DNA from: Providencia rettgeri
GTDB lineage: Bacteria > Pseudomonadota > Gammaproteobacteria > Enterobacterales > Enterobacteriaceae
Direction of reading: 5' to 3'
DNA length: 64,000 nt
Assembly: GCF_001874625.1 (NCBI RefSeq)
Contig: NZ_CP017671.1
Span: 4,092,001-4,156,000, forward strand
Positions within the stretch are counted from its first letter, which is position 1, and each line of letters begins with the position of its first letter. The position numbers and the translations under genes are program-made. This document shows, piece after piece, positions 39,467 to 48,397 of this stretch. Below the pieces are notes generated by a model. It made no database searches. It saw only the letters and a list, made by a program, of their open reading frames with translations, and was not told the DNA's origin.

Positions 39467-39479
39467 ACCGACGGTCGGT
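39467..39479. promoter_or_regulatory. Palindromic operator candidate for the TetR-type regulator
   Basis: ACCGAC-G-GTCGGT is a perfect dyad with one central base, GC-rich in an AT-rich gap. It starts 7 bases after the Fur-like box and is 56 bases before the receptor ATG, consistent with promoter control. Confidence 0.6.
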
Positions 39480-39535
39480 TTACGATCTATGCTAACGAAA
39501 TTAAACTTTCACATTAACCCATTGGCTTGGATTGT

Positions 39536-41683
39536 ATGAACAACTTTGTCTCCAAAAACAGTACCCTATCAACGGTTAGCATGCTCGTTTGTACGCTACT
39601 TTACTCAAACACTGCGTGTATGGCCGCTAAAACCGATGTATTGGTCGTCACTTCCAGTGAAAATAATAATGATTCTCCCAGAGGATATGCCAACAAAACA
39701 CAATTCACGGCAACTAAAGGTTCTGCATCCTTATTGGAAACTCCACAATTTGTTTCAGTTATCAAACGTGAACAAATGGATACATTACCTTCAGAATCGA
39801 TCAGCCAAGCCCTACGCTATAGCGCCGGAGTGACTAGTGAGAAGTTTGGTGCGTTTGGTAACGGTATCGATTTTTCAAAAATTCGAGGGTTCGATGCTGA
39901 CTATTATTTAGATGGGCTACGTGTCATAGGTAACAGCGGAATTTGGGGGCCACAAATCGATTCATGGACCTTAAATAGTATTGAAGCCGTTCATGGGCCT
40001 TCATCTGCACTGTATGGTCAAGGGGGAGCAGGTGGAGTCATCAATATGCAATCTCGCCGACCAAGTGCCAACGAATCACATCAAATTCAGTTCCAAAAAG
40101 GTAATTTTGATAACGATTCAATAAAATTTGATACAACAGGCGCATTAAATGATAGCGAAACTTTGCTTTATAGAATGGATGGGTTAGCGCTATCCACTGA
40201 TTCGCAAATCAATTCTTCCAAGCAATCTCGCTATTTGCTCGCGCCATCCCTCACGTGGCAACCCAATGAAAAACTCAGTTTGACTGTCTTAAGCCAATAC
40301 CAACGCGACCCCCATATTGGCCACTATAATACACTACCCGCTCAAGCGATTGGTTTATTACCGAATCGAAACGGAAAACTGGATTTTACACAAAACTACA
40401 GCGACCCTAGACATGAGCAATCTGAGCGAACTCAATGGTCTATCACTTCTTTGATCGACTATCAAATCACGCCATTTATTACTTTTAAACAAAATATACG
40501 CTATTCCGATGTTGATACGCATATTAAACGTGACTTCACTCGTGGTTTTTTAGCCGGCGATCAGCGACTCACAGCGGTTTATCAAGACTCGCCAAGCCAT
40601 TCAAAAACTTGGGTTGCTGATAACCAACTCATTTATCAACTTGATACTGGCCCTATTCGTCATCAACTGCTCTTTGGTTTTGATTACCAAACTGGAAAGC
40701 TCGATAAAGACTGGTGGGGATCACAAACTGTGAGCTTTGACCCATGGGTAAAACCTCATCACCCTGAGTTTAGGCCTTATCCGGTATCTCGCACATCAAC
40801 AACTCAACGCTTTGATCGCTATGGTGTTTATCTACAAGATCAACTCAGTTGGCAACAATGGGATCTGCTACTTAGCGGTCGCTATGATTGGTCGTATCTC
40901 AATACCGATAATAACCTGACAAACACCACGCAAAAAAATGATACCTCCGCATGGAGCCAACGCGTTGGGCTAACATATTCCTTTGAAAGTGGGTTTTCAC
41001 CGTGGGTTAGTGTATCTGACAGCTTTGACCCTGTTTTAGGTACCGACGCAGAGGGGAAACCCTTTATTCCAACTGAATCAAAACAAACAGAATTAGGGAT
41101 AAAATACCAAAACCAATCTGGTGATTTGATGGTAAGCCTTGCCGCCTATGAGCTTGAGCAAAAAAATGTCACCACTCATAACCCACTAAACCCTGATTAC
41201 TATAATCAAACGGGTAAAATTCGTTCTCGAGGCATCGATTTTGAAAGCCGGTTTGCTATTACTACTTCGCTAAATATGATGCTCAATTATGCCTATACGG
41301 ATAACAAAATTACACAAAGCCAAGACCTTTCGGTGCTAAATAAGCACCCTGTTCAAGTCCCTAAACACAGCGGTTCTGCATGGGTAGATTACCGCTTTCA
41401 TTCCCCTTATTTAGAAGGTGCGTTAGTCGGAGTAGGAGTACGTTATTTAGGTGCAACATGGGGTGACAATACCAACACCTTTAAAGTCCCTGCAGTCTGG
41501 CTAGGAGATGTTAGCGCTAGGTACCAAATGGATGCGCTTATCCCTGAATTAACAGGAATGGAACTCGGGGTCACCGTAAGTAACATTACCAATAACCCCT
41601 ATGTTGCTAGCTGCACCAGTTCTACCTATTGCAGCATAGGTACCAATAGAACGTTATTTGCCACGCTCAATTACTATTTTTAA
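39536..41683 (+). CDS. TonB-dependent siderophore receptor (FhuA/FoxA-like)
   Basis: Outer-membrane receptor of 715 residues. A signal peptide (about 1-30) is followed by a TonB box (DVLVVTS, about 34-40), the plug domain (TPQFVSVIKREQM to GQGGAGGVINMQSRRP), and a 22-strand barrel ending in a C-terminal aromatic (NYYF). The late motif YVASCTSSTYCSIG, with two cysteines, is typical of hydroxamate-siderophore receptors. A TTG start 9 bases earlier is possible, but ATG is preferred. It heads an apparent operon with a binding protein (18-base gap) and a lectin-fold protein. The ligand is unproven. Confidence 0.9.
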   Translation: MNNFVSKNSTLSTVSMLVCTLLYSNTACMAAKTDVLVVTSSENNNDSPRGYANKTQFTATKGSASLLETPQFVSVIKREQMDTLPSESISQALRYSAGVTSEKFGAFGNGIDFSKIRGFDADYYLDGLRVIGNSGIWGPQIDSWTLNSIEAVHGPSSALYGQGGAGGVINMQSRRPSANESHQIQFQKGNFDNDSIKFDTTGALNDSETLLYRMDGLALSTDSQINSSKQSRYLLAPSLTWQPNEKLSLTVLSQYQRDPHIGHYNTLPAQAIGLLPNRNGKLDFTQNYSDPRHEQSERTQWSITSLIDYQITPFITFKQNIRYSDVDTHIKRDFTRGFLAGDQRLTAVYQDSPSHSKTWVADNQLIYQLDTGPIRHQLLFGFDYQTGKLDKDWWGSQTVSFDPWVKPHHPEFRPYPVSRTSTTQRFDRYGVYLQDQLSWQQWDLLLSGRYDWSYLNTDNNLTNTTQKNDTSAWSQRVGLTYSFESGFSPWVSVSDSFDPVLGTDAEGKPFIPTESKQTELGIKYQNQSGDLMVSLAAYELEQKNVTTHNPLNPDYYNQTGKIRSRGIDFESRFAITTSLNMMLNYAYTDNKITQSQDLSVLNKHPVQVPKHSGSAWVDYRFHSPYLEGALVGVGVRYLGATWGDNTNTFKVPAVWLGDVSARYQMDALIPELTGMELGVTVSNITNNPYVASCTSSTYCSIGTNRTLFATLNYYF

Positions 41684-41701
41684 TAGGTTAGTTAAACAGT
41701 T

Positions 41702-42835
41702 ATGACCGTTTCCAAAAGGGACTTCATCAAAGCAGGGTTGGCGACCATGGCACTTACCTTAGTGTCATCCCCTTCCTTGGCAGAAAAAAAACGCAGCATC
41801 ACAGATATCCTTGGGCGCTCCGTCGATTTTTCCAAAAAACCTGAACGCATCTATTTGGCTGATCCTTCACTAATTTTTCTTTACGCTGTGCTAAATAAGA
41901 AAAATTTTGTCGAAAAATTAGTCGCCATCCCAAGCAACTTCCGTTCCGCTGATTTGCGTAGTTATCAGCAGTATTGTAAGGCTTTCCCAGCTCTGCAAAC
42001 TCTCCCTCACCTTCCCCCAATTGGCGGAGCTCAAGCCAATTTAGAAATAATTTTAACGCTAAAACCAGAGATGATTTTCACAACGACAGGGACATTTGCA
42101 GGGTTACAAGCGAATGGATTACTGGCGATATTACAACGTGCAAATATACCCGTGATTGCCCTCGATATGAGTATTGATCCTATCGGTAATACACCCAAAA
42201 GTGTTGCCATTATGGCAGAGGTTTTTCAACAGCAAGATAGCGCCAAACGTATTAATCAATTTATTAAAACGCAGTTGGAAATGGTCGAAAACCGTTTACG
42301 AGACGCAAAACCTAACATGCCTAGCGTCCTTCTGGAGCGAGCAGCGGGTTTTACTGACGAGTGTTGTTTCGCTTATGGAAATGGGAATTTTGCCCAATTT
42401 CTCACGTTCGCAGGCGGCGTAAATATTTCTGAACAATATATTCATGGGACTTATGGCATTCTTAATCAAGAAACCATTATCCATACCGAAGCGCAAATGG
42501 TGATTGTGACAGGAACGGATTGGAGTGGCTATAACCCAAAAGGTGGCTGGGTTGGATTAGGCCCGGGGGCTGATTTAGCCATTGCGAAGCAAAAGCTAAA
42601 ACAACTAATGGTACGTAATGCATTTAAGACACTAAGTGCCGTGAAACGGCAACAGGTTCATGCCATTTGGCATACCTTTTATGACAGTCCTTTTGGCTTT
42701 ATCGCAGTGTTAAAGTTCGCCAGTTGGCTCCACCCAACGTTATTCGCTGACCTTGATGCCGATAAGGTTTTTAAATCCTTCACTGAACAATTCTTACCCA
42801 TCAAATGGGAAGAAGGCTATTGGGTTTCACTTTAA
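41702..42835 (+). CDS. Iron-siderophore-type periplasmic binding protein with Tat-like signal
   Basis: PF01497-type (FecB/BtuF fold) substrate-binding protein of 377 residues. The N-terminus SKRDFIKAGLATMALTLVSS looks like a twin-arginine signal in which KR replaces RR, with cleavage near SLAEKK. The two lobes are joined by a long helix around residue 170. It follows the receptor by 18 bases, and its stop overlaps the next ATG (TAATG). No ABC permease or ATPase gene accompanies it, so it must use a transporter encoded elsewhere or act as a carrier or scavenger. Confidence 0.85.
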   Translation: MTVSKRDFIKAGLATMALTLVSSPSLAEKKRSITDILGRSVDFSKKPERIYLADPSLIFLYAVLNKKNFVEKLVAIPSNFRSADLRSYQQYCKAFPALQTLPHLPPIGGAQANLEIILTLKPEMIFTTTGTFAGLQANGLLAILQRANIPVIALDMSIDPIGNTPKSVAIMAEVFQQQDSAKRINQFIKTQLEMVENRLRDAKPNMPSVLLERAAGFTDECCFAYGNGNFAQFLTFAGGVNISEQYIHGTYGILNQETIIHTEAQMVIVTGTDWSGYNPKGGWVGLGPGADLAIAKQKLKQLMVRNAFKTLSAVKRQQVHAIWHTFYDSPFGFIAVLKFASWLHPTLFADLDADKVFKSFTEQFLPIKWEEGYWVSL

Positions 42836-43950
42836 TGAAAAAGGCTAATATGACCATGATTTATTCTCCTGATCCATTACGTCAACAAGTTGAAAAACAA
42901 AGTAATGGCCAACGCACCATTATTTATAGCCCCAAGGGGCAACCTAATTATGTTTTTATCGTTCCTCGTTTTAACTTAGAAGATATCGATAAACGTCTGG
43001 GCAATGGCCCCCACCCTGCATTTATTATCAATAACCATCTTATTGATGCCTTTTTCTATTCTTGCTACGCCGCCAGCTTACATGATGGCGAATTAGTGAG
43101 TCAGCCGAATCAAATACCTGCATGTAATTTTGATTTACTACAATTTCAATTATTAGCTAAACAAAGTGGCAAAGGCTGTCATGTCAGTAGCAATGCAGAA
43201 TGGTGCGCCATTTCAGCATTAACCAATCAACATAATGGCATTGTTCAAGGCAATACCGATTATGGTCGTAATTATTATTCCCATAATGAATTCACTCCGC
43301 GAATAGATGGCCTTGCCACGGGTGATTTACATGGAACGCCAACAACCCGAACCAATGCACAGTGGGAAAACTGGCACCACAATAACCAACTAACAGGGAT
43401 CAGCGATTTAGTCGGTAACCTTTGGGAATGGCAAACTGGCGTTCGGTTACATGCAGGGGAAATCCAAGTGATCCCAAATAATGATGCCGCCATCAACTTA
43501 GAGTGCTCATCAACAAATTGGCGTGCTATCAACATGACTACAGGTGAGTATATCCCGATAAACCATTCAACAAGTGCCAAATATGATTCACCTAACTCTA
43601 AAACTGATGGTAATGCAGGAACCCCGATCATTTCACAGAATATTTTGAATTTTAACGGCGAGCCAAGTGATTCCAGTTATCCCGCGGGTCTACTCGATAG
43701 CCCTTTTCGTTTACTTGATAGAGCAAGCCAAGAGCAAATCCCTACTTTACTGAAAGTACTAGGCCTTGCTCCTTATAAAGCGAAACTAACAGATGACCAA
43801 ATTTATCTACGCAACTACGGTAAGCGTGCCCTAATGCGTGGAGGTGCATGGTATTCACGAACTAGTGCAGGTATTGATTCCCTGTGCCTTAGCCACACTG
43901 AACACCATAAAAGTACGACGGTAGGAGCTAGAACAGCTTGGATACTCTAG
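42835..43950 (+). CDS. C-type-lectin/FGE-fold protein resembling DGR variable proteins
   Basis: A 371-residue protein (start at the coupled TAATG; an ATG 15 bases later has a better ribosome site). It has no signal peptide. Its layout follows the formylglycine-generating-enzyme/C-type-lectin fold as seen in target proteins of diversity-generating retroelements and related phage tail proteins: VPRFNLEDID and GNGPHPAFIINN early, CNFDLL-CHVSSNAEW in the middle (NAEW at 120-123), GISDLVGNLWEWQTGVRL (GNLWEW at 194-199), QVIPNNDAA, and a C-terminal RGGAWYSRTSAGIDSL ... VGARTAWIL segment (335-371) matching the variable region. The paired catalytic cysteines of true FGE are absent. No reverse transcriptase or template repeat is in the window. 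Family similarity is from memory; the role in iron uptake is inference. Confidence 0.75.
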   Translation: MKKANMTMIYSPDPLRQQVEKQSNGQRTIIYSPKGQPNYVFIVPRFNLEDIDKRLGNGPHPAFIINNHLIDAFFYSCYAASLHDGELVSQPNQIPACNFDLLQFQLLAKQSGKGCHVSSNAEWCAISALTNQHNGIVQGNTDYGRNYYSHNEFTPRIDGLATGDLHGTPTTRTNAQWENWHHNNQLTGISDLVGNLWEWQTGVRLHAGEIQVIPNNDAAINLECSSTNWRAINMTTGEYIPINHSTSAKYDSPNSKTDGNAGTPIISQNILNFNGEPSDSSYPAGLLDSPFRLLDRASQEQIPTLLKVLGLAPYKAKLTDDQIYLRNYGKRALMRGGAWYSRTSAGIDSLCLSHTEHHKSTTVGARTAWIL

Positions 43951-44046
43951 TCTGTAAATTAATATTGCTAGCCCCCATAGGGGAACTAGCAATATATAAC
44001 AATAATAAAGCAGGTAATATGAAAACCACCCGCTTGTTTTAAATAG

Positions 44047-44361
44047 TTAACTCGACACTTTTAAGCCAATTAAACCCGTAATAATCAAAGCTAGGCTTAA
44101 TAAACGGAACATATTCGCTGATTCACCCAGGAAAATAATCCCAACAATTGCAGTACCAACAGCACCTATACCCGTCCAAATTGCATAGGCAGTTCCTACT
44201 GGTAGGTCACGCATGGCGTAAGCTAATAACCCCATACTGGCGATAATCGCAATAATGGTAATAATACTGGGTGTTAAACGCGTGAAACCATGAGTGTATT
44301 TTAACCCTACAGCCCATACTACTTCTAATAAGCCTGCAAATAAAAGAACGATCCAAGCCAT
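44047..44361 (-). CDS. gdx: Guanidinium exporter Gdx (SugE), SMR family
   Basis: Small four-helix dual-topology exporter, 104 residues, expelling guanidinium in exchange for protons. The membrane glutamate in [16 protein letters not shown] and the [16 protein letters not shown] motif identify the Gdx branch rather than the EmrE branch. The gene sits behind a guanidine-II riboswitch, which fits its substrate. GGGAGC lies 10 bases before the ATG. Confidence 0.96.
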   Translation of the reverse strand: MAWIVLLFAGLLEVVWAVGLKYTHGFTRLTPSIITIIAIIASMGLLAYAMRDLPVGTAYAIWTGIGAVGTAIVGIIFLGESANMFRLLSLALIITGLIGLKVSS

Positions 44362-44384
44362 GATTGCTTGCTCCCGTTAATTAC

Positions 44385-44436
44385 TCGGGGCCGTCCCCAT
44401 ATTTGAATGACGTTTATTCAGGTCGTCCTGAATACG
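44385..44436 (-). ncRNA. Guanidine-II (mini-ykkC) riboswitch upstream of gdx
   Basis: On the minus strand two hairpins with ACGR tetraloops are seen: CAGG-ACGA-CCTG (44419-44430; the stem extends to 44415-44434) and GGGG-ACGG-CCCC (44387-44398), joined by a short AT-rich linker. This is the defining mini-ykkC architecture, in which the two ACGR loops bind guanidine by kissing. The second hairpin lies about 25 bases before the gdx start. Confidence 0.92.
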
Positions 44437-44630
44437 TGTGATGTGTGAATACATTATAAACCTTCGTTAGCGCTGACTCAAGCCACGAAAAATAACAAAT
44501 AAGCGCAAATCAACCATAAAATTCAACATTTTTATACCGTTTTTTATTATTAAGCATCATAACCATCGCACTCAAAATTATACACATGTAAAGTAGATGT
44601 TTAATCTGGCAAGTTAATCGAGAAAATAGC

Positions 44631-45539
44631 ATGAGTCTCAGAGACATCTTACTCGCCCTTTGTGTGGTGGTTATTTGGGGTGTTAACTTCGTTATCATTA
44701 AACTCGGCGTTACCGCACTTCCGCCGTTATTATTAGGTGCATTACGCTTCATGTTTGTGGCCTTCCCTGCTATTTTTATTTTTAAGCGCCCCAAAATTCC
44801 GCTCAAATTATTACTTCTCTATGGACTTACCATCAGCTTCGGTCAATTTGCCTTCTTATTTTGCGCGATTAGAGTGGGTATGCCTGCGGGTATAACCTCT
44901 GTCATATTGCAATCCCAAGCTTTCTTTACCCTATTACTTGGCGCAATAATTTTAAAAGAATCATTGCAACCGACTCACTTCATCGGCATGTTTATTGCCA
45001 TAATAGGGTTAACCATATTAGCCAATGGGGCAACCGCTGGTGGATTAGATGATATACCGCTACTTGGGCTAGCCTTTACACTGATCGCGGGGCTTTCTTG
45101 GGCTTGCGGTAACATTACTAATAGGATCATTATGCAACATAAAGGGGCTGAAAAATGCAGTGCCTTGTCCTTAGTAAGTTGGAGCGCGCTAATCCCTATT
45201 ATTCCATTCTTAATAAGTTCTTGGGTTTTAGAAGGGGAAGATGCCATCGTAGACGGACTTACTGGTTTTAATTGGTCCATATTTGGCGTTATTTTATATC
45301 TTGCTTATTTATCTACTTTTGTTGGCTATGGGCTATGGGGGATCTTACTTGGCCGCTATGAAGCGTGGCGAGTTGCGCCATTCTCTTTGCTCGTTCCTGT
45401 ATTTGGTTTAAGCAGTAGTGCTTTATTCCTTGATGAACATATTAATGGCATACAAATCGCCGGGCTTATTTTAATTATGTTTGGCTTAATTATAACGCTT
45501 TTTGGTAAAAAAATTATTCTCAGCCTAAGGCATGCTTAA
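44631..45539 (+). CDS. eamA: O-acetylserine/cysteine exporter EamA (DMT family)
   Basis: Ten-segment drug/metabolite transporter of 302 residues with two EamA repeats. The pattern matches E. coli EamA closely: VVVIWGVNFVIIKLG, GLTISFGQFAFLFCAI, SWACGNITNRIIM and GRYEAWRVAPFSLLVPV. The predicted role is export of cysteine-pathway metabolites. It is divergent from gdx across 269 bases and followed by an inverted repeat. Confidence 0.9.
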   Translation: MSLRDILLALCVVVIWGVNFVIIKLGVTALPPLLLGALRFMFVAFPAIFIFKRPKIPLKLLLLYGLTISFGQFAFLFCAIRVGMPAGITSVILQSQAFFTLLLGAIILKESLQPTHFIGMFIAIIGLTILANGATAGGLDDIPLLGLAFTLIAGLSWACGNITNRIIMQHKGAEKCSALSLVSWSALIPIIPFLISSWVLEGEDAIVDGLTGFNWSIFGVILYLAYLSTFVGYGLWGILLGRYEAWRVAPFSLLVPVFGLSSSALFLDEHINGIQIAGLILIMFGLIITLFGKKIILSLRHA

Positions 45540-45546
45540 AGTAGCC

Positions 45547-45586
45547 GATTTAATTACCGAGAGTTTTATCTTTCGGTAATTAAATC
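45547..45586. terminator. 14-bp inverted repeat after eamA
   Basis: GATTTAATTACCGA (45547-45560) and TCGGTAATTAAATC (45573-45586) are perfect arms around 12 bases. Located 7 bases after the eamA stop. There is no U-tract (it is followed by CCCCC), so it is a weak terminator or a stabilising hairpin. The next 310 bases to cstA contain no recognisable gene; a long cstA leader is likely. Confidence 0.5.
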
Positions 45587-45900
45587 CCCCCTCATAAAGC
45601 ATTTTATTTCTGACTATTATTTAGTTCAAAAATCCACACTAAATAAAACTTATGGTTTAATTAAAAAAAATAGCAAGTCTTTAGCTTAAAATCCGATAAA
45701 ATCCAGTCGCTAATGATAAATTAGTGAAGCTCACTGCAATTATAGAATTGTTCTCACAATTTCCAATAGGTGTCTCGTTTTAGCTACTTTTCCTTTAACT
45801 TAAATTAGCTATATCTTCCTTGTTCTACTTAAATAAATAGTGATTAAGTAACATTTAAATAGATAACAAAGCGCTGTTAACTGAATAAATGGGGATGGCT

Positions 45901-47994
45901 ATGGGTAAACAATTAATTTGGATTGTACTCGCTTTACTTGGTGCATTTTCACTAGGTTATATTGCCTTAAATCGCGGTGAACAGATCAATGCTCTGTGGA
46001 TTGTTGTTGCTGCAGTATGTATTTATCTCATTGCATACCGCTACTACGGGCTATTTATTGCGAAAAAAGTATTACAAGTCGATTCAACACGTATGACGCC
46101 TGCAATTCGTCATAATGATGGGCTCGATTACGTACCAACAGATAAAAAAGTATTATTTGGTCACCATTTTGCCGCTATTGCTGGAGCAGGCCCTCTTGTT
46201 GGTCCGGTTCTTGCTGCCCAAATGGGGTACTTACCGGGTATGCTCTGGTTGTTAGCAGGAGTAGTACTGGCAGGGGCTGTACAAGACTTTATGGTGTTAT
46301 TTGTTTCGACGCGACGAGATGGGCGCTCTCTTGGAGAGTTAGTTAAGGAAGAAATGGGTAATACAGCAGGTGTGCTGGCATTAATTGCATGCTTTATGAT
46401 CATGGTGATTATCTTAGCGGTACTGGCCATGATTGTCGTTAAAGCGCTAACCCATAGCCCATGGGGAACTTACACTGTTGCTTTCACTATCCCATTAGCC
46501 ATTTTCATGGGGATTTATACTCGTTATATCCGTCCTGGTCGTATTGGCGAAGTATCGATTATTGGGTTAATTTTCCTTGTCTTTGCCATCATTTCTGGAG
46601 GATGGGTTGCTGAAAGTGAAACGTGGGCACCTTATTTTGATTATACTGGTGTCCAATTAACGTGGATGTTAGTGGGGTATGGCTTTGTTGCTGCGGTACT
46701 TCCTGTTTGGTTACTCCTTGCTCCACGAGACTACCTTTCTACCTTCTTAAAAATCGGTACTATTATTGGCCTTGCTATTGGTATTTTGATTTTAAATCCT
46801 AATCTACAAATGCCATCACTAACGAAATATATTGATGGTACAGGCCCCGTTTGGGCAGGGGATTTGTTCCCATTCTTATTTATCACTATTGCCTGTGGTG
46901 CTGTTTCTGGCTTCCATGCACTGATTTCTTCAGGCACAACGCCGAAAATGTTAGCAAATGAAAACCAAGCCTGCTTTATCGGTTACGGCGGTATGTTAAT
47001 GGAATCATTTGTTGCCATCATGGCGCTAGTCGCAGCTTGTGTGATTGACCCTGGTGTGTATTTTGCCATGAATAGTCCAATGGCAATGTTAGCCCCCGCC
47101 GGTACACAAGATGTTGTTGCCTCTGCGGCTCAAGTTGTAAGTAGTTGGGGTTTCCAAATTACGCCTGAGCAGTTAAATACAATAGCTCATGAAGTCGGTG
47201 AGAGCAGTATTATCTCACGGGCAGGAGGAGCACCGACGCTTGCTGTCGGAATGGCCTATATTTTACACGGTGCACTTGGTGGGTTGATGAATGTCGCCTT
47301 CTGGTACCACTTTGCTATTTTATTTGAGGCGTTATTTATTTTAACTGCAGTTGATGCAGGAACACGTGCCGCACGTTTTATGCTGCAAGACTTGCTTGGG
47401 GTGGTGTCACCGTCACTAAAACGAACAGACTCACTGCCTGCAAACTTAATAGCAACCGCACTATGCGTACTGGCATGGGGATATTTCCTGCATCAAGGTG
47501 TTGTCGACCCTCTGGGCGGGATTAACACACTATGGCCACTATTCGGTATCGCAAACCAAATGCTAGCAGGTATGGCATTAATGCTCTGTGCTGTGGTACT
47601 GTTCAAAATGAAGCGTCAACGATACGCATGGGTTGCATTGATACCAACAGCTTGGTTATTGATTTGTACTATGACAGCTGGTTGGGAAAAAACCTTTAGT
47701 GAAGATGCCCGTGTTGGCTTCTTAGCTGTTGCAAATAAATTCCAAGCAATGATTGATAGTGGAAATATTCCAGTTCAGTACACCGAATCTCAACTCACGC
47801 AGTTGATTTTCAATAACCGTTTAGACGCTGGCTTAACTATTTTCTTTATGATTGTTGTGGTATTACTAGCTCTTTTCTCCATCCGCACTGCGTTGAAGGC
47901 CTTAAAATCTGACCAACCAACTGCGAATGAAGTACCCTACGAGCCAATGCCAGCCAACTATGAAGAAATCGTGGCAAATACACGACATCATTAA
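45901..47994 (+). CDS. cstA: Peptide/pyruvate transporter CstA (carbon starvation protein)
   Basis: Large inner-membrane protein with about 16-18 hydrophobic segments, nearly identical in pattern to E. coli CstA (for example HHFAAIAGAGPLVGPVLAAQ and the SGFHALISSGTTPK segment). The family imports peptides or pyruvate during carbon starvation. Three in-frame ATGs lie at 45889, 45895 and 45901; the last has GGGGA 5 bases upstream and is preferred, giving 697 residues. The partner gene ybdD follows after 121 bases. Confidence 0.95.
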   Translation: MGKQLIWIVLALLGAFSLGYIALNRGEQINALWIVVAAVCIYLIAYRYYGLFIAKKVLQVDSTRMTPAIRHNDGLDYVPTDKKVLFGHHFAAIAGAGPLVGPVLAAQMGYLPGMLWLLAGVVLAGAVQDFMVLFVSTRRDGRSLGELVKEEMGNTAGVLALIACFMIMVIILAVLAMIVVKALTHSPWGTYTVAFTIPLAIFMGIYTRYIRPGRIGEVSIIGLIFLVFAIISGGWVAESETWAPYFDYTGVQLTWMLVGYGFVAAVLPVWLLLAPRDYLSTFLKIGTIIGLAIGILILNPNLQMPSLTKYIDGTGPVWAGDLFPFLFITIACGAVSGFHALISSGTTPKMLANENQACFIGYGGMLMESFVAIMALVAACVIDPGVYFAMNSPMAMLAPAGTQDVVASAAQVVSSWGFQITPEQLNTIAHEVGESSIISRAGGAPTLAVGMAYILHGALGGLMNVAFWYHFAILFEALFILTAVDAGTRAARFMLQDLLGVVSPSLKRTDSLPANLIATALCVLAWGYFLHQGVVDPLGGINTLWPLFGIANQMLAGMALMLCAVVLFKMKRQRYAWVALIPTAWLLICTMTAGWEKTFSEDARVGFLAVANKFQAMIDSGNIPVQYTESQLTQLIFNNRLDAGLTIFFMIVVVLLALFSIRTALKALKSDQPTANEVPYEPMPANYEEIVANTRHH

Positions 47995-48115
47995 TACACC
48001 GGAGATTGAAAGTTGAGCAGTTTTGTTTTAAATATTTAGTTTTTAAGTATTTATCAAGATTCACTCTCTTTCTCCAAAATAATTGAAGCTACAACACAAA
48101 ATATGACGAGGATTT

Positions 48116-48313
48116 ATGTTTGGAGAACTGGGAAAAGCAGCCCGCTACCTCGGCCAAGCGGCAAAAATGATGGTTGGCGTCCCTGACTATGACAACTATG
48201 TTGCTCACATGCAAAAAACGCATCCTGATCAAACGCCAATGACCTATGAAGAGTTTTTCAAAGAACGTCAAGACGCACGCTATGGTGGTAAAGGTGGGTT
48301 TAAGTGCTGTTAG
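48116..48313 (+). CDS. ybdD: YbdD/YjiX-family small protein linked to CstA
   Basis: 65-residue cytoplasmic protein (DUF466) with the typical [27 protein letters not shown] and [11 protein letters not shown] motifs and a terminal CC. Members are encoded beside CstA or BtsT transporters and are needed for pyruvate transport by BtsT-type proteins in reported work. GACGAGG lies before the ATG. The upstream sequence resembles the right end of the ERIC-like repeat seen at 23.6 kb. Confidence 0.93.
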   Translation: MFGELGKAARYLGQAAKMMVGVPDYDNYVAHMQKTHPDQTPMTYEEFFKERQDARYGGKGGFKCC

Positions 48314-48329
48314 CGACTTAAAATAGACA

Positions 48330-48367
48330 AAAAAGCCGGGGTCAGTTCACATCGACCACGGCTTTTT
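48330..48367. terminator. Bidirectional terminator between ybdD and efp
   Basis: AAAAAGCCGGGGTC (48330-48343) and GACCACGGCTTTTT (48354-48367) pair with one mismatch and provide T-runs in both directions between convergent genes. Confidence 0.88.
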
Positions 48368-48397
48368 ATTTTTAGCGATTCCGTATAGGATACGCTA

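Noticed and set aside
38649..44046. DGR reverse transcriptase or template repeat near the lectin-fold gene
   Set aside because: All open frames here are accounted for, none shows RT motifs, and no near-copy of 43837-43950 was found by eye.
45723..45735. AGTGA-AGC-TCACT dyad before cstA as a CRP site
   Set aside because: The spacer is 3 bases instead of 6, so it does not fit CRP.
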